From contig NC_072791.1 in NCBI RefSeq assembly GCF_028583425.1, forward strand, positions 11,923,868 to 11,987,867: a stretch of 64,000 nucleotides of DNA. Direction: 5' to 3'. Below are positions 1-9,688 of this stretch, piece after piece. The notes beneath the pieces were generated by a model. It was given only the letters and a program-made list of their open reading frames with translations, was not told where the DNA came from and searched no databases. Made by a program: the position numbers and the translations under genes. Position 1 is the first letter of the stretch. Each line of letters begins with the position of its first letter. This DNA comes from Eublepharis macularius. Its lineage: Eukaryota > Chordata > Lepidosauria > Squamata > Eublepharidae.

Positions 1-120
1 TCCCAGTCATCTACACTTTACCCTCAGGAAACCAGGTACTCATTTTACTGACTTCGGAAGGATGGAAGGCTGAGATAACCTTGAGCTGGCTATTTTAACC
101 CGGCTTCCTCCAGGATCGAA
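1..120. repeat. SINE-like interspersed repeat, right part
   Basis: The sequence matches the right part of the repeats at 20861-21115 and 40942-41195. Key phrases are CAGTCATCTACACTTTACCC and AACCTTGAGC..GGCTATTTTAACCCGGCTTCC, followed by a tRNA-like GGATCGAACT. I recall this as a common squamate interspersed repeat, but cannot confirm the family name. Confidence 0.6.
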
Positions 121-363
121 CTTGGGTCGGGAGCAGAGCTATGGAAGTTTCTCAGAGATACATCAGTAAAGGCATAGGGAGTAACTATAGACTGTATTAT
201 TATTTCTGTACGTATGATCCTAATGGCTAGATCCTATGTTGCTTCATATGTCTATCTTAGAATTACATATGCATTGTTTCAACAGTTTCTCAACTTTATC
301 TTGGATTTCTGCAGGTTTTACATCTTTCCAAATTTCATGTATATACCTTATTACATGTGAACT

Positions 364-963
364 GATGGCCAAGCTACAAGTGATAAAAGGCACCGGTTGG
401 ACACTTGTCAGCTTCCCTCAAGTTTTGATGGGAAATGGAGGCATCCTAGTCTTGCAGCTTGGCTCCCCGACTGCTGTCCAATGGACTTTTCAACTGTCAC
501 TTGTCCAACATTCCGTCGAGCTGCCTACATTTCCCATCAAAACTTGAGGGAAGCTGACAAGTGTCCAACCTGTGCCTTTTCTCACTTGTGGTTCCGCTCT
601 AAGGTAATGCAAAGCACCTCAGGGCCGGATTGACATTAGACAACATGGAGGACTACATATTTAAAGCAACAGATAATATGTAAGGCAATATAGTGATGAA
701 GTCTACGGTCTACGCATTAGCGAAGCATCTGAGAGCAGAACCACAAGTGACAAAAGGCACAGGTTGGACACTTGTCTGCTTCCCTCAAGTTTTGATGGGA
801 AATGTAGGCAGCTTGGCGGAATGTTGGACAAGTGACAGTTGAAAAGTCCATTGGACAGCAGTTGGAGAGCCAAGCTGCGAGACCAGGATGCCTACATTTC
901 CCATCAAAACTTGAGGGAAGCTGACAAGTGTCCAATCTGTGCCTTTTGTCACTTGTAGTTCCG
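364..963. mobile_element. Pair of MITE copies in inverted orientation
   Basis: Two ~225 bp elements (about 372-598 and 734-961) lie head to head. Each has terminal inverted repeats built on ACAAGTGACAAAAGGCAC and a subterminal GGTTGGACACTTGTC...CAAGTTTTGATGGGAAATG. The whole insertion interrupts sequence that is continuous in copies 2 and 3 (TGAACTGAAATGCC), and ACTGA flanks it on both sides. It is a non-autonomous DNA transposon with no coding capacity; superfamily not determined. Confidence 0.7.
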
Positions 964-1540
964 CACTGAAATGCCTTGAAATTGACCGTAATAACTCACA
1001 CTGTGTAATTCACCTGGAGTCTCAGTGAGAAAGGGAGAGTTATAAATAAAGTAAATAAATAAATAAATACAAATGAATAGAATTGCGGGCTCTGCCCGCC
1101 TTTCTCCACTCACTGTATTTAACAATAGTCTGATAACTGAGTGAGCAATTCTGTCTCCTGCCAAAAGAGCAGCAACTCTACCGGATGAAGCAATGGCAAG
1201 AGCTCTCATTCTTTTGTTCTCCTCTCCTCCAGTTTATAACCACAACAACCCCATGTGGTAGGTCTGTTGAGAGGATGTGACTGGCTCAGAGTCAGCCAGC
1301 ACTCTGGGACTCAGATGGGTACATGTGTCTGGACTGTGGCCTCAGAAATGCCCCCCTGAGCGAGTGCAAGTAGCTGACTGGCAACACTGGGATCAAAGTC
1401 AGAGTCAAAGTTGCAGTTTTGTAGTAATGAAGTTAAGGGGCGTTGCCTTCCTGAACCCTCCAAACCCTGGCTAACACTATGATGAAGTTCTTGGGAGCAG
1501 CTGTAATCCTGGGCAGCTGCTCATCCACAAGGGGAGGTCC
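964..1540. repeat. SINE-like tails, no gene seen
   Basis: The stretch contains a 3' tail ending in a TGAGAAAGG-type motif with (AAAT)n near 1050-1075, then a TCTGGACTGTGGCCTCAG block at 1328-1345. The equivalents at 21350-21760 and 41440-41830 are nearly identical. I see no conserved exon. Confidence 0.4.
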
Positions 1541-1549
1541 CTAAGTATG

Positions 1550-1915
1550 GGGTGCAAATATCCAGAAGTGGTGACAAAGAGAGACTCCAGTGTTCTCCCT
1601 TGCAGGGTTCTTGGAAGGGGGAAAGGGGCAAGCACTTCCTAACATCAGTCCTCTGTCTGGGGCTCGCTCCCCTTCTCAGAGAGCACCTGCCTGGATTGCT
1701 TCCATTTGGACAGGGCGGCCCTCCAGACCCTGTGTGAGGAGCTCGGCCCGCTGCTACACGGCCAAGACTCAGTACCCAGGGCAATCCCGCTGCTGCAGAA
1801 GATGCTGCTTTCCCTCCACTTCCTGGGGACTGGGTGCTTCCAGGGCATGGTGGCAGAGGCCCTGGAGGCCTCCCAATCCTCACCCAGCTGACACTGCCCC
1901 TAGGAGGTGGCCGAC
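1550..1915 (+). pseudogene. PIF/Harbinger (HARBI1-like) transposase remnant
   Basis: A reading frame at 1706-1891 translates to MDRAALQTLCEELGPLL...AIPLLQKMLLSLHFLGTGC...VAEAL. This fits the N-terminal helical part of PIF/Harbinger transposases (pattern FRMxxxxFxxLCxxLxPxL ... VAIxLxxLATG). The upstream codons in a neighbouring frame (CLDCFHLDR) also fit. The catalytic DDE region is absent, so this is a decayed DNA transposon. It is present in all three units, so the insertion predates the triplication. This copy lacks the 3' part with an AATAAA signal that units 2 and 3 keep. Confidence 0.6.
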
Positions 1916-2219
1916 CATAACCTAGGCCCAGGATTCCCTGCCTCGTCCCCACCTCATCCCCACTGGGCATCACACCCCCAGGAAAGCAGTAGCGGCTACC
2001 CAGGGAGCAGCCCCTACTCAGCTGCCCTCACAGCATAGGTAGTAGGCAGAGGTATTTCACCAATTGCAAGCCTCTGTTTTTCCTTATGTGCCTGTCTTGC
2101 ACACTTGCAAAGAGAGGCTTGGCTACAGTAGCTGCGATTCTATCAGTGGGTTTTGAAAGGCCTGTTCCTTGCATTTCTGGGAATTCTATACTATTGGAGA
2201 AACAGGTCTGTAATTTTTT

Positions 2220-2455
2220 AAAGTTTATTTTATTACAACAAACGACTAACAAAAGTTCACCCCATTAAAGAGCTATTTTTTGTGGGGTCATGTAGCATCT
2301 ATACATCATCTTGTAGAAATTCTCTTTCAAATTAGAACATAATTTAAATTTTAGACCATAATGCCACATTTTCTCCCATTGGTCCATATGGATATTATAT
2401 CCAAAATTTTTAGCCCATTTAATCATGCAGTCCTTCACTTGTATTTGTTTTTGAT
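2220..2455 (-). mobile_element. L1 LINE ORF2 3' end, minus strand, shortened
   Basis: The minus strand encodes IKWAKNFGYNIHMDQWEKMW...KENFYKMMYRCYMTPQK, the C-terminal region of L1 ORF2 that follows the RT. About 640 bp present in copy 2 is missing here and in copy 3, with the join at a short CAC microhomology. It lies inside the block that also carries the stray exon. Confidence 0.75.
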
Positions 2456-2631
2456 AATGATAGCAAGAGAGGGTTTTGTAAATGTCTCGAATCAAATGAT
2501 TATCCTATATAACGATGCAAGGGTAGTTGTGAGCATGATTCAGGAGAATCTGTTTTCCCCACACAAAGAACTGAAATGATAAATATCTGAAAACTTTTCA
2601 CTGTCTTCCAATTAACTTTTGATCCTTCCAG

Positions 2632-2710
2632 GGAAGGCCTTAAAGGCAACGATAAAATATTTGCCAAATCTTTGCAGCAGAGAGAATGCAACTTCTCTGT
2701 GGCCAAAGAA
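2632..2710 (+). pseudogene. Stray duplicate of gene exon 3, upstream of SCAN
   Basis: The segment is flanked by a CCTTCCAG acceptor and a GTAAGT donor and is closely similar to linker exon 3 at 7724-7803. The similarity continues upstream (about 2044-2200 against 7370-7530), so a roughly 700 bp block was duplicated inside the unit. Copies 2 and 3 keep 80 bp with an open frame ending in ...ATSLWPE(K/Q). Here it is one base shorter, which would break the phase. It lies 5' of the SCAN exon, where it has no place in the gene model, so it is a relic or an alternative 5' exon. Confidence 0.6.
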
Positions 2711-5554
2711 GTAAGTGTGGAACTGCAATTCATTGAACCTGGGTGACCGTGCTCCACCCACCCCTCCCTAGGCCAGCCTCAACCACTGGGGTGGTTAGCC
2801 CGCTTGGGGGGGGGGGGTGAGAATCAGCAAGATGGGTGAGCCAATTCCTCTCCTCTTTCTTACCTGTCAGTGCACCCTTGGCCCGCCTTGGAGTCAGCTA
2901 CCATGCAAAGCAACTTGAGTGATAGATTTGAATCGGACATTCTGAACTTCGCTCTTCTCCTCTGAGTGAGTGCAAAGTATTCTCCGGATCTTGTACATTT
3001 CCCCCTGTGCACTCTTGCCCCACCACCTTGTGTCCCATCTCCTGCCTGGTGTGCAAAGTCCCCACGGCAGGGAGCTCTTGGGCAGGGCCTCTGGCCATGC
3101 ATCCACTTACCTTGGGCCATGGCCGCCCTGCCCGGGGTTGGGGTGGAGTGGGAGTGCATGGTGGGACTGGCAGGGGCAAGGTAAGGACTATGGGAGCACC
3201 CCCCAAATTTCAGGCCAGGGGACTTGGCAAACCTACTGGTATTTGTTTAAATTTGTTTAATTTCATGGTATTCCAAAGACCTTTTAGGCAGGGAAAGGGA
3301 AAATAAACTAGTGATATTTCAGTGTTTTCATTTCTAAAATATTGTTTTGCAGTGTCTTTAACACATCCCACTGATTTTTGCAGTATCACTCTTTGTTTAA
3401 TGCCTGTTCTGGCCAGTACTGGCTTTTTCGAAGTCCCCAGGGAGGAGGGAGAAATGTACTTGAAATTGATTGTACTAATCTCATACTGTGGAATCCGCCT
3501 TGAGTCTCAGTGAGAAAGGCGGACTACAAACATAAATAAATATAAGAGAGTGAATGGCCACTTTCAAGACTTCCCGTTATGTATGCATGGGAGGCTGGGG
3601 TCAGCCTGTCAAGTGGGGAGGGGAATTCTCTTCCCCCCCCCCCAAATATTCCTGGATTTCCATCCAGGGGCAGAAACGGGATCAGGTTTTCTTTTGCAAA
3701 ATGGTACAGAAGTTCGAGCGATTCTAACGATTGCCTCTTTATTTTGTTTCAATGTAAAAATAAATACATCCTCGGGCAGGACGGATGCACAAGTGGGTCC
3801 TTTGTGCTGTCTGGAGAGTCAAGCTAAGAGTTAAAGGGAAGGAGTCTCGGTTCCTAGAGAGGCCATGAGAAAGCAAGTCACCTGACTTGCCTCAGTCACT
3901 TCCTGTGTTAATTGGAAAAGGGGAGGAGAGGCAGCACTGGAGGACTTTTTAAAAAGAGGTAAGCAATGGACAAATATTTCCTTTGCAAAATGCCTCCCTG
4001 CTATTGGCCTGAGTAGCCAGAGGGCTCCATTGACCCCCAGGGCTTTCCTTCTTGCTCTCTGGCAGCTCCTCTTCCCTGGGGGTGGAGCGGAGTCCTTCTT
4101 GCAAGAAGGGATGCTTCTCCTGCTGTTTTTTCTCTGCGTTGGGCTCTTGCCTGCAACCTCTAGCAAAATAGCCTTTCTTTTGGTACCTCTTTATTTTATT
4201 TTATTTGTTGTACATAATTTATAGTCTGCCTTTTCTCATGAGACTCGAGGCAGATTACACAGTGTAAGCCAATATGATCAATTGCTGAGACATTCAATAA
4301 ACAATGCAATAGAAATTTGAAATTTGAAGAAGCAGAAATCTGACACAGAGCTGAAACAATGTTGAAACAAAACATAAGTCAAGGGATATAACATATTAAC
4401 AATGTGTAGCAGCTATCTAATAGGTGCATTATTACAGCAAAAGGCATTACACAGTGGTATAAACTACAGTCCCCATCCCGTTACCAACACATTTGTGAAT
4501 TACTGTCCAGCCCTATTGCCTGAGTAAAAAGCCCTCCTTTACATGCTCGTCATTTGTAGGCAACAGGAGAAGACACATTCTGGCCATGTTATGTAAACAT
4601 AAAGAAAAAGTCTCTCTCCTTCCCCACCCCTGCCAGCCCTGGTAAATCGTGACCAAAGAGGGAGATACGTGATCAAGAAGCAGCCACGTGTTGATGCAAA
4701 GATTTGATTCCAAAACACAGATCCTCAACGATCCCAGGGATTCTTCCATGGGGTCCCCCAAACTCACAGAGCCATGGGCTTGTTGAGTGATATAGTGAGT
4801 TTTGGGGGACCTCATGTTAAAATGGTGAGGATCCATGAGGATTCTTGAATTCTTGTTTTTAAGCTGTGATGTGTTTGGTCTGTGCCAGCAAGGGGGCGGG
4901 GGATGCCTTTGACTAATCTTATGTCTTCACGTGTATAACAATTTGAGTAATAGTGGACAAGTGTAGTATTTGCTGATTTTCAGTCTGGCACCTGCAGAAG
5001 GCCCTGCTCAGAGGAGCAAAGCTGCTGTGGTGGGGCAATGATAGAGACGCTGTCCCGTAATTCTTTCCCTAAGCCTGGCAGTGCTGTAGTGCAGTCATAT
5101 TCCCACGTGACTTTCCTGATTTTTCTTGCTGTTCTGGAATGGTAAACCTGCATTTTTGAAGGGTTCCCCTCTTCATTCGTCTATCGCTTACTGAAGGTGG
5201 AATGCTGCCTACAGACCCAGCACGCCTTTTCCCGGGAAACAAATCTGCAGTCTTGCAGGTGACTTCTGTAGCCTGGCGCACTTTGATTTCCTTTGCTAAT
5301 GCAAGATCTTTGGCTTCTAGAATTTTGCCTGTCCTTTTAAAATTACGCACACCTCAAGCAATCTGATCCATGCTTAATGATCCTTTCTTAAGCCCTCCAG
5401 AGTCACGTGTCAGTCTTGGGTTTCTCAAATGAGCCACCGAACTCTGAAAAATCTCTACTTGCCTTTGCTTCCTTGTATGCCAAAAGTATTTGTTTATTGA
5501 GACAATTTTTGTGCTTCCTCTCGTTTGCGTGCGTGTGTAACCTACTCTTTGCAG
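2711..5554. other. Upstream segment before SCAN exon
   Basis: No coding exon is supported. It holds a G run (2807-2817), a GC-rich conserved block (2860-3190), a SINE-like tail ending in AAATAAATATAAG (about 3400-3545) and another interspersed repeat with TATAGTCTGCC...CAATAAACAATGC (4190-4460). At 3900-3960, CACTTCCTG (ETS-type), TTTTTAAAAAG and GAGGTAAGC could mark a promoter and first non-coding exon, but this is only suggestive. All of it recurs almost unchanged at 24700-27550 and 44213-47060. Confidence 0.35.
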
Positions 5555-5652
5555 AAGATCATAGATCCAGCAGCTGCCTTGAAAAAAGTATCTGGCAGAG
5601 GAGGAAGGCGATCCACTGGTGCAGGTGGAGGCTGTTTGGAGAGGAAGGGAGG

Positions 5653-6045
5653 ATGAAGGGAGAAGTAAACTCAGTCAGTCCCGAAGCAAGAAAAGGCCCT
5701 GATGCCATGGAGGATGGGAGCAGAAGGGAACTGTGGGAAGGAACCTTGCAGAGGAGCCTGGGAGAGGATTTTCCCCACTTCAGGCACTTCCGTTACCAGG
5801 AGGCTGAAGGGCCCCGAAAGGTCTGCAGCCAACTCCACCGCCTTTGCCTCCAGTGGCTGAAGCCAGAAAGGCACAGCAAGAAGGAGATCCTGGACCGGGT
5901 GATCCTGGACCAGTTCCTGACCATCCTGCCCCCGAAGATAGAGAGCTGGGTCAGGGAATGTGGACCGGAGAGCAGTTCCCAGGCAGTGGCCCTGGCAGAA
6001 GGGTTCCTCCTGAGCCACACAGATGACAAGAATCCAGACCAGGAG
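5653..6045 (+). CDS. SCAN-KRAB-ZNF gene copy 1, exon 1: SCAN domain
   Basis: This is the first coding exon of a five-exon zinc-finger gene (131 codons; predicted protein 762 aa). The start is the first in-frame ATG after a TTTGCAG acceptor at 5548-5554; it has A at -3, and a second ATG follows at 5704. Residues 41-122 form a SCAN domain: [60 protein letters not shown] is an all-helical dimerisation domain that pairs zinc-finger proteins with one another. The exon ends in frame (GAG, phase 0) before GTAAGA and joins cleanly to 6194. Compared with copies 2 and 3 it has R82 and Q87 in DRVILDQF (they have DLVILDRF). Transcription itself cannot be shown from the sequence. Confidence 0.88.
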
Positions 6046-6193
6046 GTAAGAGGGATTCCTCTAGGCAGTATGTGGGGGACAGGATAAGATCAGAGATATC
6101 ATCAAAATCCATACAGATGGATTTTTCAGACCCCATCATAAAACTGTTTTTCTCAATAGTTTCCCCTTTGTGGGATCCCTGCTTCTCTTTCAG

Positions 6194-6236
6194 GTGCAGG
6201 AAAGCATCAACTGTTGCCTCGGAGCAGCTTTTCTAG
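6194..6236 (+). CDS. Copy 1 exon 2: 43-nt linker exon
   Basis: The exon lies between a TCTCTTTCAG acceptor and a GTAAGATC donor and encodes VQESINCCLGAAFL plus one base. It enters in phase 0 from the SCAN exon and leaves in phase 1, matching exon 3. Its length and sequence are conserved in copies 2 (28207-28249) and 3 (47716-47758). No domain is recognised; it is the spacer between SCAN and KRAB. Confidence 0.75.
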
Positions 6237-6689
6237 GTAAGATCTAAAGGGCTGTCCTACCCACTCGATGGCCTCTTTGAGTTTAGGTGGGCTGCTTTTA
6301 TTCCCCTGACCTCAGTCGAGTTGTGGGAAAGATGCTCACCTGAGCTTCTCACTGTAGAAATATTCATTTGGGGAAGCCAAAACTAGAACTGATTTAAAAT
6401 CCGTGCAAGTTAATTGTGAGAATAGTGGTTTAGGCCATACCCTATCTACAGTTATAATAGATTTGTGTAGGGGTTACATGGTTAACCAGACTGGCAATTA
6501 CTTGGTTAAGAAAGCCAGTAGGTTTGTGTTTGCATATAAAAAAAATACGACAAAAACATTTCAGGTCCAGTTCACCTCACCTTTGTGTCAGCAGTCATGC
6601 TGCTGAGAGGAAAGGTGCCTCCGAATGTGAAAAAATGACGATTAATGTAAATTAATGTTAAAAATTGGGAAGATGGTGTGTGGGGCCAA

Positions 6690-7365
6690 TAAGAAGAGGA
6701 ACAAAATTATAAGCCTTGAGGGAAACTTATGCTGTAGTTGTTCTGGGGGACTTCAACATCCATCGAGAGGCTACCTTGTTGGGAGCAGTTCAGGTTTTCA
6801 GGCCTCTATGGCAACCATGGGCCTGCCTCAGGTAATAACAAGCCCCACACCCTGCGCAGGACATGCTCATGATGTGGTTAGATCAAGACAGTATCTGAAG
6901 AAGTGAACTGTGGCTCATGAAATTTCATGCTCTACCACAAATTTTGTTAGTCTTATATGTGGTACTGGACTCTTGCTCTTGATGTGGTGTTTTGCTCTGG
7001 GCAGGAGGATGGTGATGTGAAGGTGGGGGGACTGAAGATGGTCCCATTCTTATGGACAGATCACTACTTGCTGGGATTTAGGCTTGCAGGGATACCAAGA
7101 CTGCATAAGCTGCGTTTTGCCCAAATCTGAAGAAGCGTATCAAGGACGCAGAATTTCTCAATCAACGACTCTCAAATGTTCCTTTCTAGAGCAAGGAGAT
7201 AGAGCACATGGTTGGTGGAGAACTGCAAGCTTTTCTGGATGAGGCCAATAGATCAGATTCTATCCAGTCTGGTTTTAGGCTTGGTCATGGGACTGAAACA
7301 GCTTTGGTCACCCTGAGGGATGACCTATGTCGAGTGATGGACAAAAGAATCGCCGCCCAGCGAAG
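6690..7365 (+). mobile_element. Old CR1-type LINE fragment (endonuclease and RT start)
   Basis: Translation gives VVVLGDFNIHREA (the GDFN motif of an APE-type endonuclease), then WTDHYLLGFRLAG, then ELQAFLDEANRSDSIQSGFRLGHGTETALVTL (start of the RT). It is decayed with several frame breaks. At about 6870-6950 it is interrupted by a short repeat with a hammerhead-like motif. It lies in the intron between exons 2 and 3. Related pieces are at 28480-28640, 30334-30720 and 47930-48110. Confidence 0.7.
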
Positions 7366-7723
7366 TAGGCAGTGTTATTTCACCAACTGCAAGCCTGCCT
7401 TTTCCCTTATGTGCCTGTCTTGCACACTTGCAAAGAGAGGCTTGGCTACAGTAGCTACGATTCTATCAGTGGTGTTCGAACAGCCTGTTCCTCGCATTTC
7501 TGTGAATTCTCTGCTGTTGGAGAAATAGGCCTGTATGTGTCTTTGATAATGATAGCAAGAGAGGGTTTTGTAAATGTCTGGAATCAAATAATTATCCTAT
7601 ATAAGGATGCAAGGGTAGTTGTGAGCATGATCCAGGAGAATCTGTTTTCCACACGCAAAGAACTGAAAGGCTAAATACCTGAAAATGTTTCAATGTCTTC
7701 CAATTATCTTTTGATGCTTCTAG

Positions 7724-7803
7724 GGGAGGCCTTGAAACCAACAATAAAATATTTGCCAAATCTTTGCAGCAGAGAGAACGCAACTTCTCTGTGGCCACAG
7801 CAG
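7724..7803 (+). CDS. Copy 1 exon 3: 80-nt linker exon
   Basis: The acceptor is TGCTTCTAG and the donor is GTAAGTGTGG. With the base carried from exon 2 it reads GEALKPTIKYLPNLCSRENA...LWPQQ, ending in phase 0 directly before the KRAB exon. Length and phase are the same in copies 2 (31088-31167) and 3 (48470-48549). No known domain; a SCAN-to-KRAB linker. A second copy of this exon lies upstream at 2632-2710. Confidence 0.75.
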
Positions 7804-7899
7804 GTAAGTGTGGAACTGTAATTCATGAACCTGGGTGAGTTCGTGCACCACCCACCCCTCCCTAGCCTAGGAAGAACAACTTGCTCCCCTTGTATTGGC

Positions 7900-9285
7900 T
7901 TCCCAATCTTTAAGAAAGGGAGGGAGGATGACCCGGGAAACTACAGGCCGGTCAGTCTGACTTCTGTTGCTGGGAAGATATTTGAATAGATTTTAAAGGG
8001 ATCAATCTGTAAGCATCTGAAGGACCACTCAGTGATCCGGGGAAGTCAACATGGTTTTGTTCCTAACAGATCTTGCCAGACCAACCTGGTTTCCTTCTTT
8101 GATCGAGTGACCAGCTTACTGGATCGGGGGAACTGTGTTGACGTGATTTATCTGGATTTCAGTAAAGCTTTTGATAAGGTCCCCCATGACATTCTGATGG
8201 GCAAACTGGAAGACTGTGGAATAGACTATAGGACAGTTCAGTGGATAGGGAACTGGTTGGAGGACCGCACTCAAAGAGTGGTGGTCAACAGCGTTTCATC
8301 ATATTGGAGGGAGGTGTCCAGTGGGGTGCCACAGGGCTCGGTTTTGGACGTAGTACTTTTCAATATTTTTATCAATGATCTGGATGATGGAGTGGAAGGG
8401 CTGCTCATTAAATTTGCTGATGATACCAAATTGGGAGCGGTAGCAAACACCCAAGAAGATAGAATTAAAATTCAACAAGACCTGAATACTCTGGAGAAGT
8501 GGGCAGCTGTGAATAGGATGCAATTCAGCAAAGACAAGTGCACAGTATTACATCTGGGTCACAAAAATGGGAAGCACAAATACTGGATGGGGGATACACT
8601 TCTGGGCAGTAGTAGATGTGAAAGGGATCTTGGGGTAAGAGTGGACTGTAAACTGAATATGAGCAGTCAGTGTGATGCGGTGGCAAAAGAGGATAATTCA
8701 ATCCTGGGTTGTATCAAAGGGGCCATAGCATCGAAATCGCAGGAGGTCATAGCCCCTCTCTATACTGCCTTGGTCAGGCCACACCTGGAGTATTGTGTGC
8801 AGTTCTGGAGGCCTCACTTCAAAAAGGATGTGGACAAAATCGAGAGGGTGCAGAGGAGAGCAACAAGAATGATCAGGGGTCTGGAGACTGAGCCCTACGA
8901 GGAAAGGCTGAGGGCCTTGGGAATGTTTAGTTTGGAGAAGAGGAGGTTGAGGGGGGACATGATTGCTCTCTTTAAATATTTGAAAGGCTGTCATTTGGAG
9001 GAGGGCAAAGAGCTGTTCCAGTTGGCAGCAGAGGGTAGGACGTGAAGCAATGGGCTGAAACAAAGGTTCCGGCAGGATATTAGGAAAAACTTTTTCACGG
9101 TGAGAGTAGTTCAAAAGCGGAATCAGCTGCCTAGGGATGTGGTGAGCTCCCCTTCACTGGTAGTTTTCAAGAAGAGGCTGGATGAATACTTGTCAGAGAT
9201 GCTTTAGGCTGATCCTGCACTGGGCAGGGTGTTGGACTAGATGGTCTGTATGGCCCCTTCCAACTCTATGATTCTATGATTCTAT
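7900..9285 (+). mobile_element. CR1 LINE, 5'-truncated, long RT open frame
   Basis: The frame at 8032-9045 encodes CR1 reverse transcriptase: [45 protein letters not shown], the catalytic LIKFADDTKLG, and the C-terminal [20 protein letters not shown]. The 5' ORF1 and endonuclease are missing, as in most CR1 copies. It ends in the CR1 hallmark (ATTCTATG)n tail at about 9267-9285. The same insertion is present in copy 3 (48646-55914) and absent from copy 2, where the two flanks meet near 31243. It is intronic and parallel to the host gene. Confidence 0.92.
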
Positions 9286-9435
9286 CTGTCCATTCATTAG
9301 AAGGAAAATGGAAAGTTCTGCTGGAAGTTTGAATGCTGCAAAGAAGCTTCTCATTATAGAAGCTTCAGCTTCATAAGGGGAAGATTTGTTACAATATCTT
9401 AGTGGATACAGGAGTTTCTTCTTTTCTCTTTTCAG

Positions 9436-9562
9436 GGTCCGGTGACCTTCGAGGAGGTGTCTGTTCATTTCACTGAGGAGGAGTGGGCTCTACTTGATGC
9501 AGAAAAAAGAAGCCTTCACAAGGAAGTCATGGAGGTGAATTTTCAGAATGTGGCCTCTCTGG
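9436..9562 (+). CDS. Copy 1 exon 4: KRAB A-box
   Basis: This 127-nt exon lies between a CTCTTTTCAG acceptor and a GTAAGGGT donor. It encodes [32 protein letters not shown] and [10 protein letters not shown] plus one base. This is a KRAB A-box, the module that usually recruits TRIM28/KAP1 to silence chromatin. No B-box exon is seen. Here the conserved EEN after the Met reads EVN, unlike copies 2 and 3 (EEN). Classical mammalian A-boxes have MLE at this point, so the strength of TRIM28 binding is uncertain. It is in phase with exon 3 and with the finger exon. Confidence 0.88.
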
Positions 9563-9688
9563 GTAAGGGTCCCCTTTCCCTTCCTTCACTGATACTGAAG
9601 GCAGAAATCGCTCCTTCTAAGAAGGACTCTCATAGGGCCCTTCAGATGGAGATTCTGAATAGATGAGTGGGGCAGCTCCACACATAGG

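Noticed and set aside
236-547. 103-codon frame near the left edge
   Set aside because: It falls in the inverted MITE pair and neighbouring AT-rich DNA, with no family match.
2860-3206. Minus-strand small frames (about 100 codons) in the GC-rich block
   Set aside because: Three overlapping frames are open at once, which reflects base composition; none shows a domain.
3900-3960. Promoter and first exon (CACTTCCTG, TTTTTAAAAAG, GAGGTAAGC)
   Set aside because: Short degenerate motifs only, with no transcript evidence; kept as a remark, not as a feature.
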